A stretch of 64,000 nucleotides of DNA from Micromonospora peucetia. GTDB taxonomy: Bacteria > Actinomycetota > Actinomycetes > Mycobacteriales > Micromonosporaceae. The notes beneath the pieces were generated by a model. The model worked only from the letters and a program-made list of their open reading frames with translations. It did not search any database and was not told the DNA's origin. The position numbers and the translations under genes were made by a program. Location: positions 2,914,001 to 2,978,000 of the forward strand of contig NZ_FMIC01000002.1 in NCBI RefSeq assembly GCF_900091625.1, written 5' to 3'. Shown here in pieces: positions 8,029-16,459 of this stretch. Numbering within the stretch: the first letter of the stretch is position 1; each line of letters begins with the position of its first letter.

Positions 8029-9803
8029 TGGCCACCGCATTGCCGGTCGCCGACGCGCGCCAGGTGCGTCGCTACGCCCGCACGCTGGTCCGCCGGCACC
8101 CGAGGGCGCTCGGGACCGCGCTCGGCCTGCACGCGCTGGCCGCCGCCGCCGGCCTGGTCGCGCCGCGGCTGCTCGGCGACCTGGTCGAGGGGATCTCCCG
8201 GGGCACCACCGGCGTCACCGTCGACCGGATCGCCCTGCTGATCGCCGGGTTCGTGCTGGTGCAGTCGGTGCTGGTCCGGTTCGCCCACCTGGCGTCGGCG
8301 CGGCTGGGCGAGGGGGTGCTGGCCGAGTTGCGCGAGGAGTTCGTCGACCGGATCCTGGCGTTGCCGCTGGCCACCGTGGAACGGGCCGGCACGGGCGACC
8401 TGCTCACCCGGACGTCCCGGGACGTTTCCGCGCTGTCGCGGACGGTCCGGTTCGCAGTGCCGGAGACGCTGGTCGCCGTCGTCACCGGCTGCTTCATCGT
8501 CGGCGCGCTGCTCCTGGTCAACCCGCTGCTCGCACTGCCCTGCCTGGTCGCGGTGCCGCTGCTGTGGGCCGGCACCCGCTGGTACCTGCGCCGCGCCCCG
8601 GCCGGCTACCTGCGGGAGAACGCCGCCTATTCCGACATCACCGACGGCATCAGCGAGACCGTCGAGGGTTCGCGGACCACGGAGGCACTGCGGCAGCAGG
8701 CGCGCCGCCGGGCCCGCAGCGACGCCGACATCCGCCGGTCGTACGCGGCCGAGCGCTACACCCTGCGGCTGCGTACGGTGTTCTTCCCGGTCGCCGAGAT
8801 CGGCTACGTGCTGCCGGTGGTCGCGACGTTGATCGTCGGCGGCTGGTTCTACCTGAAGGGCTGGGTGAGCCTCGGCGAGGTCACCGCCGCCACCCTCTAC
8901 GTGCAGCAGCTGATCGACCCGGTGGACCGGCTGCTCTCCTGGCTGGACGAGTTGCAGGTCGGCGGCGCCTCGATGGCCCGCCTGCTCGGGGTGGCCGACG
9001 CCGACCCGCCGGCCGGGTTTCCGACCCGGCCCACGTCGTCGGCCCCGGCCGACGCGCCGGGCGCGGGGGACCGGCGGCTCGCCGCCCGGGACGTCCGGTA
9101 CGCGTACCGGGAGGGCCGGGACGTCCTGCACGGGGTGACCCTGCTGCCGGAGCCGGGGGAGAAGCTGGCCATGGTGGGCCCCTCGGGCGCCGGCAAGTCC
9201 ACCCTCGGCCGGCTGCTCGCCGGGGTGCACGCGCCCCGCTCCGGCTCGGTCACGGTGGCCGGTCGGCGGCTCGACGAGCTCCCCCTGGCCGAGCTGCGGA
9301 CACACGTCGCCCTGGTCACCCAGGAGCACCACGTCTTCATCGGCACGCTGCGGGAGAACGTGGCGATGGTGCGACCGGGTGCCGACGAAGCGGCCGTCCG
9401 GTCGGCGCTGACCGCCGTCGACGCGCTGGACTGGGCCGACGCGCTGCCGGACGGGCTGGGCACGATCGTCGGCGCCGGCGGGCATCCGCTGTCGCCCGCG
9501 CAGGCCCAGCAGTTGGCGCTGGCCCGGCTGGTGCTGGCCGACCCGCACACCCTGGTGCTGGACGAGGCCACCTCCCTGATCGACCCCCGCGCCGCCCGGC
9601 ACCTGGAACGCTCCCTCGCGGCCGTCCTCCAGGGGCGTACGGTCGTGGCCATCGCGCACCGCCTCTTCTCGGCGCACGACGCCGACCGGGTCGCGGTGGT
9701 GGAGGACGGCCGGATCATCGAGCTCGGCTCGCACGACGAACTGGTCGCCGCCGACGGTTCGTACGCGGCCCTCTGGCGTTCCTGGCACACCACCGGCTCC
9801 TGA
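8028..9803 (+). CDS. ABC exporter half-transporter, consensus Walker site
   Basis: A 591-residue partner of the preceding subunit with the same membrane-plus-ABC layout. It has an intact Walker A (GPSGAGKST), Q-loop (VTQEHH), Walker B (LVLDEA) and H-loop (IAHRL). Its signature is altered to LSPAQ instead of LSGGQ. The two subunits therefore complement each other: Walker A/B from this one and LSGGQ from the partner make one catalytic site, and the opposite site is degenerate. ATG 8028 overlaps the last base of the upstream stop. Confidence 0.88.
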   Translation: MATALPVADARQVRRYARTLVRRHPRALGTALGLHALAAAAGLVAPRLLGDLVEGISRGTTGVTVDRIALLIAGFVLVQSVLVRFAHLASARLGEGVLAELREEFVDRILALPLATVERAGTGDLLTRTSRDVSALSRTVRFAVPETLVAVVTGCFIVGALLLVNPLLALPCLVAVPLLWAGTRWYLRRAPAGYLRENAAYSDITDGISETVEGSRTTEALRQQARRRARSDADIRRSYAAERYTLRLRTVFFPVAEIGYVLPVVATLIVGGWFYLKGWVSLGEVTAATLYVQQLIDPVDRLLSWLDELQVGGASMARLLGVADADPPAGFPTRPTSSAPADAPGAGDRRLAARDVRYAYREGRDVLHGVTLLPEPGEKLAMVGPSGAGKSTLGRLLAGVHAPRSGSVTVAGRRLDELPLAELRTHVALVTQEHHVFIGTLRENVAMVRPGADEAAVRSALTAVDALDWADALPDGLGTIVGAGGHPLSPAQAQQLALARLVLADPHTLVLDEATSLIDPRAARHLERSLAAVLQGRTVVAIAHRLFSAHDADRVAVVEDGRIIELGSHDELVAADGSYAALWRSWHTTGS

Positions 9804-9862
9804 CCGCACGGCTGCACCGGCTCCTGACCGCGCCGCGCGGCTGGGCACCGGCTCCTGACCGC
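9791..9862 (+). repeat. Stop-codon-containing repeat, three copies of CACCGGCTCCTGACCGC
   Basis: The 17-mer CACCGGCTCCTGACCGC occurs at 9791-9807, 9815-9831 and 9846-9862. The first copy contains the TGA stop of the ABC exporter gene. Copies 2 and 3 are also followed by a shared GCCGCGCGG. The array looks like duplication of the gene's own 3' end into the intergenic space. Confidence 0.85.
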
Positions 9863-9984
9863 GCCGCGCGGCCCCGTTTCGGGATTCGGCGGTGCCGCGT
9901 CGCAGCGCCGTACCACGATGGTGGAGCGGCAGGCGACCGGCGCGCACCCGTCACCACGGCGCCGGCCGGTGACGGGGGTGCGAC

Positions 9985-11562
9985 GTGGGTGGTCTCGAAC
10001 TGATCGTGGTGCTGGTCGTCACGGTGCTGGTCGGCACCACCCTCGGCGGGCGGTACAGCGTGGCGCCCCCGGTCCTGCTCATCACGATGGGCGCGCTGCT
10101 CGCGCTCCTGCCGCCGCTGTCCCACGTGGTGCTGGAGCCCGACGTGGTGCTGCTGCTGTTCCTGCCGGCGATCCTCTACAAGGAGAGCATCACCACCAGC
10201 CTCCGCGAGATCCGCACCAACCTCCTCGCGATCACGTTGCTCGCGGTGGGACTGGTGGTGGCGACGATGGCCGCGGTGTCGCTCGTCGTGCAGCGGTTCG
10301 GCATCGACCCGGCCGCCGCCTGGGTGCTCGGCGCGGTGCTCGCGCCGACCGACGCCGCGGCGGTCGCCGGCCTGGCCAAGCGGATGCCGCGCCGGATCCT
10401 GACCACCCTGCACGCGGAGAGCCTGATCAACGACGGCACCGCGTTGGTGCTCTTCTCCGTCGGGCTGGGCCTGATCGTGGGTGGCACCGAGCCGGGGGTG
10501 CTCGGGCTGGCCGAGCGGTTCGTCGGCGCGTCGGTCGGCGGCATCGCCGCCGGCCTGCTGGTCGGCGGGGTGGTGATCCTGGTCCGGCGACGCCTCGACG
10601 ATCCGCTGCGCGAGGGCGCCCTGAGCGTCCTCACGCCGTTCGTGGCCTTCCTCCTCGCCGAGTTCGTGCACGCCAGCGGCGTCCTGGCGGTGGTGGTCGT
10701 GGGCCTGATGCTGTCGTACGCCGCCCCCCGGGTCATCCGGGCCCGCTCCCGGGTGCTGGCGTACGGCTTCTGGGACCTCGCCACCTTCCTGATCAACGGG
10801 AGCCTGTTCGTGCTCCTCGGGTTGCAGATTCCGCGCGCCCTGCGCGCCGTCACCAGCCTGTCGGTGCAGCGGGCGCTGGTCGTCGGCGTGGTGGCGACCG
10901 GCGTGGTCGTGCTGACCCGGATGCTGTGGATCCACCTGGCGGCGTTCGCCTTCCTGGTCGTCGACCGCCGGGCGGCGCAGCAGGACGAGCGGGTCAACTG
11001 GCGGGTGCGTACGGCGCTCGGGTGGGCGGGCTTCCGGGGTGCGGTCTCTCTCGCGGCCGCCCTCGCGGTGCCGGTGACCACGCCCACCGGCGCACCCGTG
11101 CGCGAGCGTGACCTGATCATCTTCGCCACCGCCGTGGTCATCCTGCTGACGATGCTGATCCAGGGCCCCACGCTGCCCGCCGTCGTCGGGTGGGCGGGTC
11201 TGGTCGGCGACTCCCGGCGGCTCGGCGAGCTGCGGCTGGCCCGGACGCGCGCCACCGAGGCGGCACTGGCGGCGCTGCCCGATGTCGCCGACCGGCTCGG
11301 TGCCGCACCCGACGCGGTGGACCGGATCCGGGCGGACTACGAGCAGAGCCTCGACGACGTCCGCTCCGCCGACGAGGGCCGGGCGGCGGAGCGGGCCCGG
11401 GAGCTCGACCGGCGGCTGCGGCTCGCCGTGCTCGAACACAAGCGACGCGAGATCACCAGGCTGCGGGACTCGAACGAGATCGACGACATCGTCCTGCGGG
11501 AGGTGCAGGCCGTCCTCGACATCGAGGAGATCCGGCTGCTGGGGCCGGAGCCCAGCGATTAG
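9985..11562 (+). CDS. CPA1-family Na+(K+)/H+ antiporter
   Basis: A 525-residue cation/proton antiporter with about 12 hydrophobic segments over residues 1-400. A cytoplasmic, charged, helical C-terminal region is rich in Arg, Asp and Glu. The ion-binding region shows LAPTDAAAVAG and ESLINDGTALVLF, which include the conserved Asp residues of the NhaP/CPA1 family. It is a single gene on the plus strand starting GTG 9985, with weak upstream purines. The ion specificity cannot be read from the sequence. Confidence 0.88.
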   Translation: MGGLELIVVLVVTVLVGTTLGGRYSVAPPVLLITMGALLALLPPLSHVVLEPDVVLLLFLPAILYKESITTSLREIRTNLLAITLLAVGLVVATMAAVSLVVQRFGIDPAAAWVLGAVLAPTDAAAVAGLAKRMPRRILTTLHAESLINDGTALVLFSVGLGLIVGGTEPGVLGLAERFVGASVGGIAAGLLVGGVVILVRRRLDDPLREGALSVLTPFVAFLLAEFVHASGVLAVVVVGLMLSYAAPRVIRARSRVLAYGFWDLATFLINGSLFVLLGLQIPRALRAVTSLSVQRALVVGVVATGVVVLTRMLWIHLAAFAFLVVDRRAAQQDERVNWRVRTALGWAGFRGAVSLAAALAVPVTTPTGAPVRERDLIIFATAVVILLTMLIQGPTLPAVVGWAGLVGDSRRLGELRLARTRATEAALAALPDVADRLGAAPDAVDRIRADYEQSLDDVRSADEGRAAERARELDRRLRLAVLEHKRREITRLRDSNEIDDIVLREVQAVLDIEEIRLLGPEPSD

Positions 11563-11814
11563 TGCCGCCGACCGTCCTGCCCGGGAGATGCCGGGACCCA
11601 GGCCGACCGCTGAGCGGACGCCCACCGCCGATACTCACCGTGACGAAGCTGGCAGGGGAGCGTCGACACCACGGACGGTAGTCATCTTCCGCAGAGCAGA
11701 GGGGGACTGACGCGCGGCGCGGTTCGGCGCAGACTTCCAGAAGGAACGCGGGTCCAGGAAACGGTCATCGGGTTTCCCGCGGGTGTCGGCCGAGCGGGTA
11801 GGACGGGGCAGGAC

Positions 11815-12489
11815 GTGGACCAAGGAACCCGCGACGAGATGCTCGGCCGCCTGGCTGAGGCAGTCGGGTCCGTCACAGTCACACACCCGACGCGGGTCGC
11901 CATCGACGGACCGCCCGCCGTAGGCAAGACCACCCTCGCCGACGAGCTGGCTGTCGTCCTACGCGAACAGGGCCGCGATGTCATCCGCGCGACGATCGAC
12001 GATTTCCTCTTCCTCCGGGCGCACCGCTATCCGCGCGGCGAGTATTCGGCCGAAGGCTGCTACTTCGACACCCACGACTACGACGCGCTGAACCGGGTTC
12101 TGCTCGATCCGCTCGGCCCGGGCGGAGATCGACGCTTCCAACACGCGGTCTACGACCGCACCGTGGATACCGCGCTGTCCCCACCGGTCACGACTGCCCC
12201 CGCCGACGCCGTGCTGGTCTTCGACGGCGTCTTCCTCATGCGCCCGGAACTGATCGACCGGTGGGACCTGCGCATCTTCGTGTCGACCGCGCTCGAGAAG
12301 ACCGTGGATCGTGCTGTGATCCGAGAGCGCCGGGTGTCATCCCGGGCCGAAGTCGAACGGCGCTGGCGCGAGCGTTACATCCCCGCCCAACAGTTCTACT
12401 TCGCTATGGTCCGCCCGACCGATCACGTCGACATCATCGTGCACAACGACGAGCCCCAGCAGCCGGTCTGGGAGACCCAGACACACTGA
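11815..12489 (+). CDS. Uridine kinase-like P-loop NTPase
   Basis: A 224-residue P-loop protein with Walker A GPPAVGKTT, then RATIDDFLFLRAHRYPRG, a layout shared with uridine kinases and related nucleoside or pantothenate kinase-like proteins. A Walker-B-like LVFDGVFLMRPEL and an Arg-rich lid region with RERRVSSRAEVERRW follow. It begins an accessory patch whose codon use is a little less GC-extreme than the core genes. GTG 11815 follows GGGGCAGGAC. The upstream 11563-11814 holds no gene that I recognise. Confidence 0.75.
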   Translation: MDQGTRDEMLGRLAEAVGSVTVTHPTRVAIDGPPAVGKTTLADELAVVLREQGRDVIRATIDDFLFLRAHRYPRGEYSAEGCYFDTHDYDALNRVLLDPLGPGGDRRFQHAVYDRTVDTALSPPVTTAPADAVLVFDGVFLMRPELIDRWDLRIFVSTALEKTVDRAVIRERRVSSRAEVERRWRERYIPAQQFYFAMVRPTDHVDIIVHNDEPQQPVWETQTH

Positions 12490-12494
12490 CCGCA

Positions 12495-12660
12495 CTCAAT
12501 TCGGAGTCGCTCGTCATGTTCCGGAGGCCGGGTGGGCGGCGGGTGGCCGTCGAGGTTCTTGCGGGCGCGGTCGTAGCGCATGGTGGTGCGGGAGTCGGGT
12601 GACCTTGCCACCCTTGCCGCGTACGCCATGCGGCCGGGGCTGTCGTTGGCCGGAGGCTGA
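12495..12660 (-). pseudogene. Remnant of a tyrosine recombinase/integrase
   Basis: On the minus strand, 12540-12596 encodes RTTMRYDRARKNLDGHP. This is the C-terminal active-site box of tyrosine integrases, with the Tyr of RYDRAR as the probable nucleophile. In another frame, 12589-12624 encodes VRGKGGKVTRLP, a motif normally well upstream in the same catalytic domain. The two overlap by 8 nt, so the residues usually between them are missing and the frame is broken. A GH pair before DSRTT is one base out of frame. No start or full domain remains. Confidence 0.6.
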
Positions 12661-12665
12661 CAGGC

Positions 12666-12677
12666 TAGTTTTCTTGG
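12666..12677 (+). promoter_or_regulatory. Putative leaderless promoter (-10 TAGTTT)
   Basis: TAGTTT at 12666-12671 lies 6 nt before ATG 12678, with no ribosome-binding site. This is the same geometry as the TAGGCT boxes at tsaB, guaA and the first M1 peptidase gene. Confidence 0.4.
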
Positions 12678-13118
12678 ATGAGTCTTCTCGATGACGTCGC
12701 GAGGCGTGACAGTTGGCGATGCTGGGTGTGCGACGAGGCGGTCGACGCCGACATGTCGGTGAACGACCCGCGTGGTCCCAGCGTCGACAGCCGTACCGCT
12801 GACAAGAAGGCCAAGGTCGCCGAGCGACTCGCGCACCGTGCCTGCAACACCCGCAAGGGCGCGGTCAAGGTGGTCATCGCCTGGCCGGACCATCTGCACG
12901 TGGTGGAGCCCGCGCCACTGATCACCGTCGCCGAGCGCCTCGAACGCAAGGGTGGCCGCGAGCTGGTCGCCCGCTGCCCGAGCAAGAAGGACGCCCAGGA
13001 GGCGGCGGACTGGCTGGTCGACCGGTTCTCCCGGCTGGTGCCCGGACTGCCGGTGACCGCAAGCGTCGACGCGGGCGGCGGACAGTACCTCGTCGCCCTG
13101 GCCACCGGCCGCCGCTGA
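12678..13118 (+). CDS. HNH-nuclease-like protein
   Basis: A 146-residue protein. CWVCDE near the N-terminus and LAHRACNTRKG about 45 residues later give a C-x2-C ... H-x2-C-N pattern resembling the zinc and catalytic parts of HNH endonucleases. The C-terminal half (residues 65-146) is an alpha/beta region with no recognised motif. The protein may be a stand-alone HNH protein, or it may bind zinc without nuclease activity. It lies next to the integrase remnant in an accessory patch. Confidence 0.6.
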   Translation: MSLLDDVARRDSWRCWVCDEAVDADMSVNDPRGPSVDSRTADKKAKVAERLAHRACNTRKGAVKVVIAWPDHLHVVEPAPLITVAERLERKGGRELVARCPSKKDAQEAADWLVDRFSRLVPGLPVTASVDAGGGQYLVALATGRR

Positions 13119-13284
13119 CCGGTGGCCCTGGTCGGTGGGCCGGGAGAACGGTACGCCTGACCTTCGGCGACGCCCAGCCACGGGGAGAGGCAATGCGCCC
13201 GGCAGCTATCCGAACGCATTGACATCGGCGGGTCGCGCACCGGCCGTCTCCAGCCGGTGGCGTCGGCGGCGATCAGTTTCCTGA

Positions 13285-13572
13285 TCAGAAGGGGGGTGCG
13301 TCCTCGCCCATCAACGCCAGCACGACGCCGCCCTTCCCGCTCTTGAGGCCCTGGACCACGACCTTGCCGGTGCTGCCGTCGGGCAACTCCAACGTGAAGG
13401 TCTTCCCGACCGCGTTCTTGGGGCCATTGCCGGCGCTGTTGGCGGGTCGGAAGTCGCCTGCCCACGGCGGGGTCCCACCCTTGCGGGCGGGCTCGGCGAA
13501 GAGTGCGGCGGTGCCAGGGGTCCTGGTGCCGTCCGAGGAGAGAAGCACTGAGGCGCTGCGATAGGTAGCCAT
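13285..13572 (-). CDS. Uncharacterised 95-residue protein
   Basis: Starts MATYRSASVLLSSDGTR and ends MGEDAPPF. No domain is recognised. The middle is Gly/Pro/Asn-rich (PANSAGNGPKNAVGKTF) and then shows short beta-type strands, TLELPDGSTGKVVVQGL. I judged it real because codon usage fits this strand and the start begins a coherent protein. An upstream in-frame start would add 15 atypical residues. Its function is unknown. Confidence 0.5.
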   Translation of the reverse strand: MATYRSASVLLSSDGTRTPGTAALFAEPARKGGTPPWAGDFRPANSAGNGPKNAVGKTFTLELPDGSTGKVVVQGLKSGKGGVVLALMGEDAPPF

Positions 13573-13927
13573 ATGCGCCAAGGCTATCCCGGACTGCGCT
13601 CGTTCGCGCCATGACAACTTTCCGTAACGCGAACGGCCGCGTGGGGGAGCGACCTTGATCTGCTCTCACCCCTTGGGTCGACCGTGCGTTGGCCGCGGTC
13701 CGGGCTGGACCCGGTCGCCGAACCTGTAGCTTCGGCGGCCAACAGACCGCCGGCTCGGCCGACGTCTCGCCACCGCGTCCGGACCTGCCCGCACCAGGCC
13801 CAGCGGCCTCGCAGATTGTCGGCGCGCACGATCGGTGGCATGAGAGGACGTCGCACTCCTCGTCGAGGAGCTTCTCTCGAAGAGTGTCTGCGTGCCCGCA
13901 TTGCTGGGTGAGTTGGCGCTGCCGGCG
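13573..13927. other. 355-base stretch without a recognised gene
   Basis: Between the 95-residue protein and the hydrolase, both on the minus strand. Short frames exist on both strands but none matches a family I know, and none has a clear start signal. It may hold the hydrolase 3' untranslated region and decayed accessory DNA. Confidence 0.4.
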
Positions 13928-14881
13928 TTAGCCGTAGTTGCGGCCGGCCAGTTCGATGAGGGCGAGCAGCGTGTCGTGGCAGTCCTCGGCGTTCATCATC
14001 ACGGCGACCGCTGTGCCCGACACCGGCCAGGCAAACGAGAAGCAGCTGTAGCCGGTGTTCTGCCCGGTATGCCCGAAGCGCCCGGCGCCAAGTTCGGTGC
14101 CAAGACCAAACCCGCCGGGCACCTGCGGGGTCAGCATCTGTGCGGCCAGATCCTGCGGCAGTAGCGCGGATTCGCCGGCGGCGGCACGGCCGATCTCCAG
14201 CTCCAGCCGCACCAGGTCCGCCGGGGTACTCCACAGCCCAGCGCCGGCCATCTCCGGCTGCGTATGCCAGCCGCCGTGCACGGGGGTGCCGCCACAGTGG
14301 CCGCGGGCCGCACGGTCCCGGTGTTCGTTCGGGAAGTGCTGGTCATAGCTGCTGTCCGCCATGCCCACCGGTTCTAGCACGAGCGTCGCCATCAGCTTGT
14401 CGAACGGCGTCGAAGTCACGTCGGTCAGGAGCTGCTCAAGAACGGCGTAGTGGCTGCCTGAATAACGGAATTCAGTGCCCGGCGGCAGCTCGCGCCGGAC
14501 CCTGGGCGTGTTGGCCGGTGGCTCACCCCGCAGGATCTGCTGCAGTGATGGCACGAGCTTGCCTGCGGCGTACCCGGGGAACCAGTTCTTGGTCAGGCCT
14601 GCGGTGTGGGCCAAGAGTTGGCGTACGGTTACCGTACCGGTTCCGGGCAGCTGCCAGGCGGACAGGTAGGCGTTGACGTCGGTGTCGAGATCGAGGGTCG
14701 CGTCGGCGACCAGCCGCAGCGTGCCGAACGCGGCGACGTGCTTGCTGATCGAGCACGCCGGGAACAGCAGGTCGTGACCGGCAGTCCAGACGTCACCGTC
14801 GAGCCCGCCGACCGCGACCCCGATTTCGGAAACGCGGTCGGTACCCGGAACCAGGTCCTGCCACTCCTCTTCGAATCCCAT
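13928..14881 (-). CDS. Serine hydrolase, class C beta-lactamase fold
   Basis: A 317-residue protein of the beta-lactamase/transpeptidase-like superfamily. The nucleophile motif S-x-x-K is SISK (Ser44, Lys47). The second motif reads YSG (in FRYSGSHYAVLEQL) where Y-x-N is usual. The third motif is HTGQNTG. VRQLLAHTAGL is a standard class C/EstB element. There is no signal peptide, so it is probably cytoplasmic and an esterase or peptidase rather than a true beta-lactamase. ATG 14881 gives the typical N-terminus, but the ribosome-binding site is poor. Confidence 0.85.
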   Translation of the reverse strand: MGFEEEWQDLVPGTDRVSEIGVAVGGLDGDVWTAGHDLLFPACSISKHVAAFGTLRLVADATLDLDTDVNAYLSAWQLPGTGTVTVRQLLAHTAGLTKNWFPGYAAGKLVPSLQQILRGEPPANTPRVRRELPPGTEFRYSGSHYAVLEQLLTDVTSTPFDKLMATLVLEPVGMADSSYDQHFPNEHRDRAARGHCGGTPVHGGWHTQPEMAGAGLWSTPADLVRLELEIGRAAAGESALLPQDLAAQMLTPQVPGGFGLGTELGAGRFGHTGQNTGYSCFSFAWPVSGTAVAVMMNAEDCHDTLLALIELAGRNYG

Positions 14882-15332
14882 GACTCCCGAGTATGCCGTG
14901 GCCGGACCACGCTGATGAGTTTCAGCAGCCGGGCCACCGCCTGGCCGCAGCCGCCACGGGAGGACGGCGAACTCTCTGAGAGACCGGTTACCGCTGGCTG
15001 CGCGCCGTACTTTCTGCCACAAGGCGCGGGACGGTGGAGCCGCCGATCAACAATGGAATGGCCTGCACCGCTTCGCGGCAGAAGCGAGCGGTGGCCTCCG
15101 GTCGGCTCGATGCCGGGCTGGTGTACTCGTCCCAACATCCGCCCGACGCTCTACTGTCGGGGTGCATGCCAGGACGGAGAACATCGCCCGGACGACGGCA
15201 TGAGCGGGTAGCTGGTCGGCAGTGAGTCGGGGATGGTTGTCGCCGGTGCGTTGGGACGTTGGCGCCGGTGACGCGAACGCGACGTCCGATCACCGCCGGA
15301 CGGTTGGCCTCTGGTCGGCCAGGCTTGCCGTC
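14882..15332. other. Intergenic 451 bases between divergent hydrolase and SDR genes
   Basis: This should contain both promoters. Short frames on each strand do not resemble any family I can name. A decayed gene cannot be excluded, but no frame shows motifs. Confidence 0.4.
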
Positions 15333-16076
15333 ATGAACAAAGCACTTGACGGCAAGGTCGCTCTGGTCACCGGTGGTGGTCGTGGCATCGGCGCGGCGGT
15401 GGCGTTACGCCTGGCCGAGGAAGGCGCCGATGTGGCGCTGACGTTCCAACAGAATCAACCGCGCGCCGACGACGTGGTAAACCGGATCAAGGCTGCGGGA
15501 CGGCGGGCCATCGCCGTGCAGGCGGACAGCGCCGACCCGGCGGCGGTGCTCACCGCGGTGGACCGGGCCGCCGGTGAGCTGGGTCGATTGGACATCCTGA
15601 TCAACAATGCCGGCGCGTTCCTGCTCGGCCCTCTCGAGCAACTGACGATGGACCAGTTCGAACAGACCGTCGCGGTCAACGTCCGGGCACCGTTCGTCGC
15701 CTCACAGGCCGCGGCACGCCACATGTCGGCCGGTGGCCGGATCATCAACATCGGCAGCAACGTGGCCGAACGCGCGGTCTTTCCGGGCTTCTCGCTCTAC
15801 GCGATGAGCAAGACCGCCCTGATCGGCCTGACCAAAGCGCTCGGACGCGAACTCGGCGGCAGGGCGATCACCGTGAACCTGGTGAACCCAGGCGCCACCG
15901 ACACCGAGCTGAACCCCGCCGACGGCCCGAACGCCGACACGATCAACGGATTCACCGCCCTCGGCCACTACGCGCAGCCATCGGACGTGGCCGCCACGGT
16001 CGCATTCCTCGCCGGACCGGACGGACGCTACATCACCGGCGCAACGGTCAACGTCGACGGCGGCTTCGCTATCTGA
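15333..16076 (+). CDS. Short-chain dehydrogenase/reductase (SDR), FabG-like
   Basis: A 247-residue classical SDR. The NAD(P)-binding TGGGRGIG is at residues 13-20, the NNAG motif is in ILINNAGAF, and the catalytic Ser lies in INIGSN. YAMSK supplies the Tyr and Lys. The C-terminal NPGATDTELN and GATVNVDGGF are also typical. ATG 15333 begins the family-normal N-terminus MNKALDGKVALVTG. The substrate is unknown. A strong terminator follows at 16107. Confidence 0.9.
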   Translation: MNKALDGKVALVTGGGRGIGAAVALRLAEEGADVALTFQQNQPRADDVVNRIKAAGRRAIAVQADSADPAAVLTAVDRAAGELGRLDILINNAGAFLLGPLEQLTMDQFEQTVAVNVRAPFVASQAAARHMSAGGRIINIGSNVAERAVFPGFSLYAMSKTALIGLTKALGRELGGRAITVNLVNPGATDTELNPADGPNADTINGFTALGHYAQPSDVAATVAFLAGPDGRYITGATVNVDGGFAI

Positions 16077-16106
16077 TCATCGCCCCACCCATCCTCTCGC
16101 ACCACC

Positions 16107-16144
16107 ACGGCCCGTCCCCACCCGTCTCGCCGGGGACGGGCCGT
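16107..16144 (+). terminator. Perfect 13-bp hairpin terminator after the SDR gene
   Basis: Arms 16107-16119 (ACGGCCCGTCCCC) and 16132-16144 are perfectly complementary around a 12-nt loop, 31 nt after the SDR stop. There is no long U-tract, as is usual in this GC-rich genome. Confidence 0.75.
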
Positions 16145-16459
16145 ACCTCCGCCGAGCCCCGGCTGGCCGTCCTGGAGGATGCGGCGGTTACGGCCAGACG
16201 GATCCGCGTCCATCTGATGCCGTGACCACGATCAGGTCCAGCAGGTCGACGACGACGCGACCAGGATGATGTGCGACAGCCCAACAGTGCCGGACCTGTA
16301 CGTGATGTCCCGTATCCCGCCCGCTCTGCGGCTAGAGGATGTCCGGGGCTTCAGCCGCGGCTGGCGTACAGATGCACGGTGACGGCGTCGGGTGCCACCG
16401 GATGGCCCTGCTGTCACCCTGCGTAGTCACCGAGTCCGCCCCGGCCGGGGCGGTCCGGG
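16145..16459. other. 315 bases downstream of converging SDR and ROK genes
   Basis: No gene recognised. Minor open frames show no motif or start signal. Confidence 0.4.

Noticed and set aside
11563..11814. Small gene between the antiporter and the kinase
   Set aside because: Short frames on both strands have no motif, no good start signal and no recognised relative. Treated as intergenic.
13573..13927. Transposase remnant
   Set aside because: Short Arg-rich frames look superficially like mobile-element debris, but no transposase motif or terminal inverted repeat could be identified.
14865..14881. tRNA T-loop-like TTCGAATCCC
   Set aside because: It falls in the serine hydrolase start region. 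No matching acceptor, D or anticodon arms flank it.
14882..15332. Divergent TetR-type regulator gene next to the SDR
   Set aside because: SDR genes often have one, but no helix-turn-helix or full-length frame is visible here.
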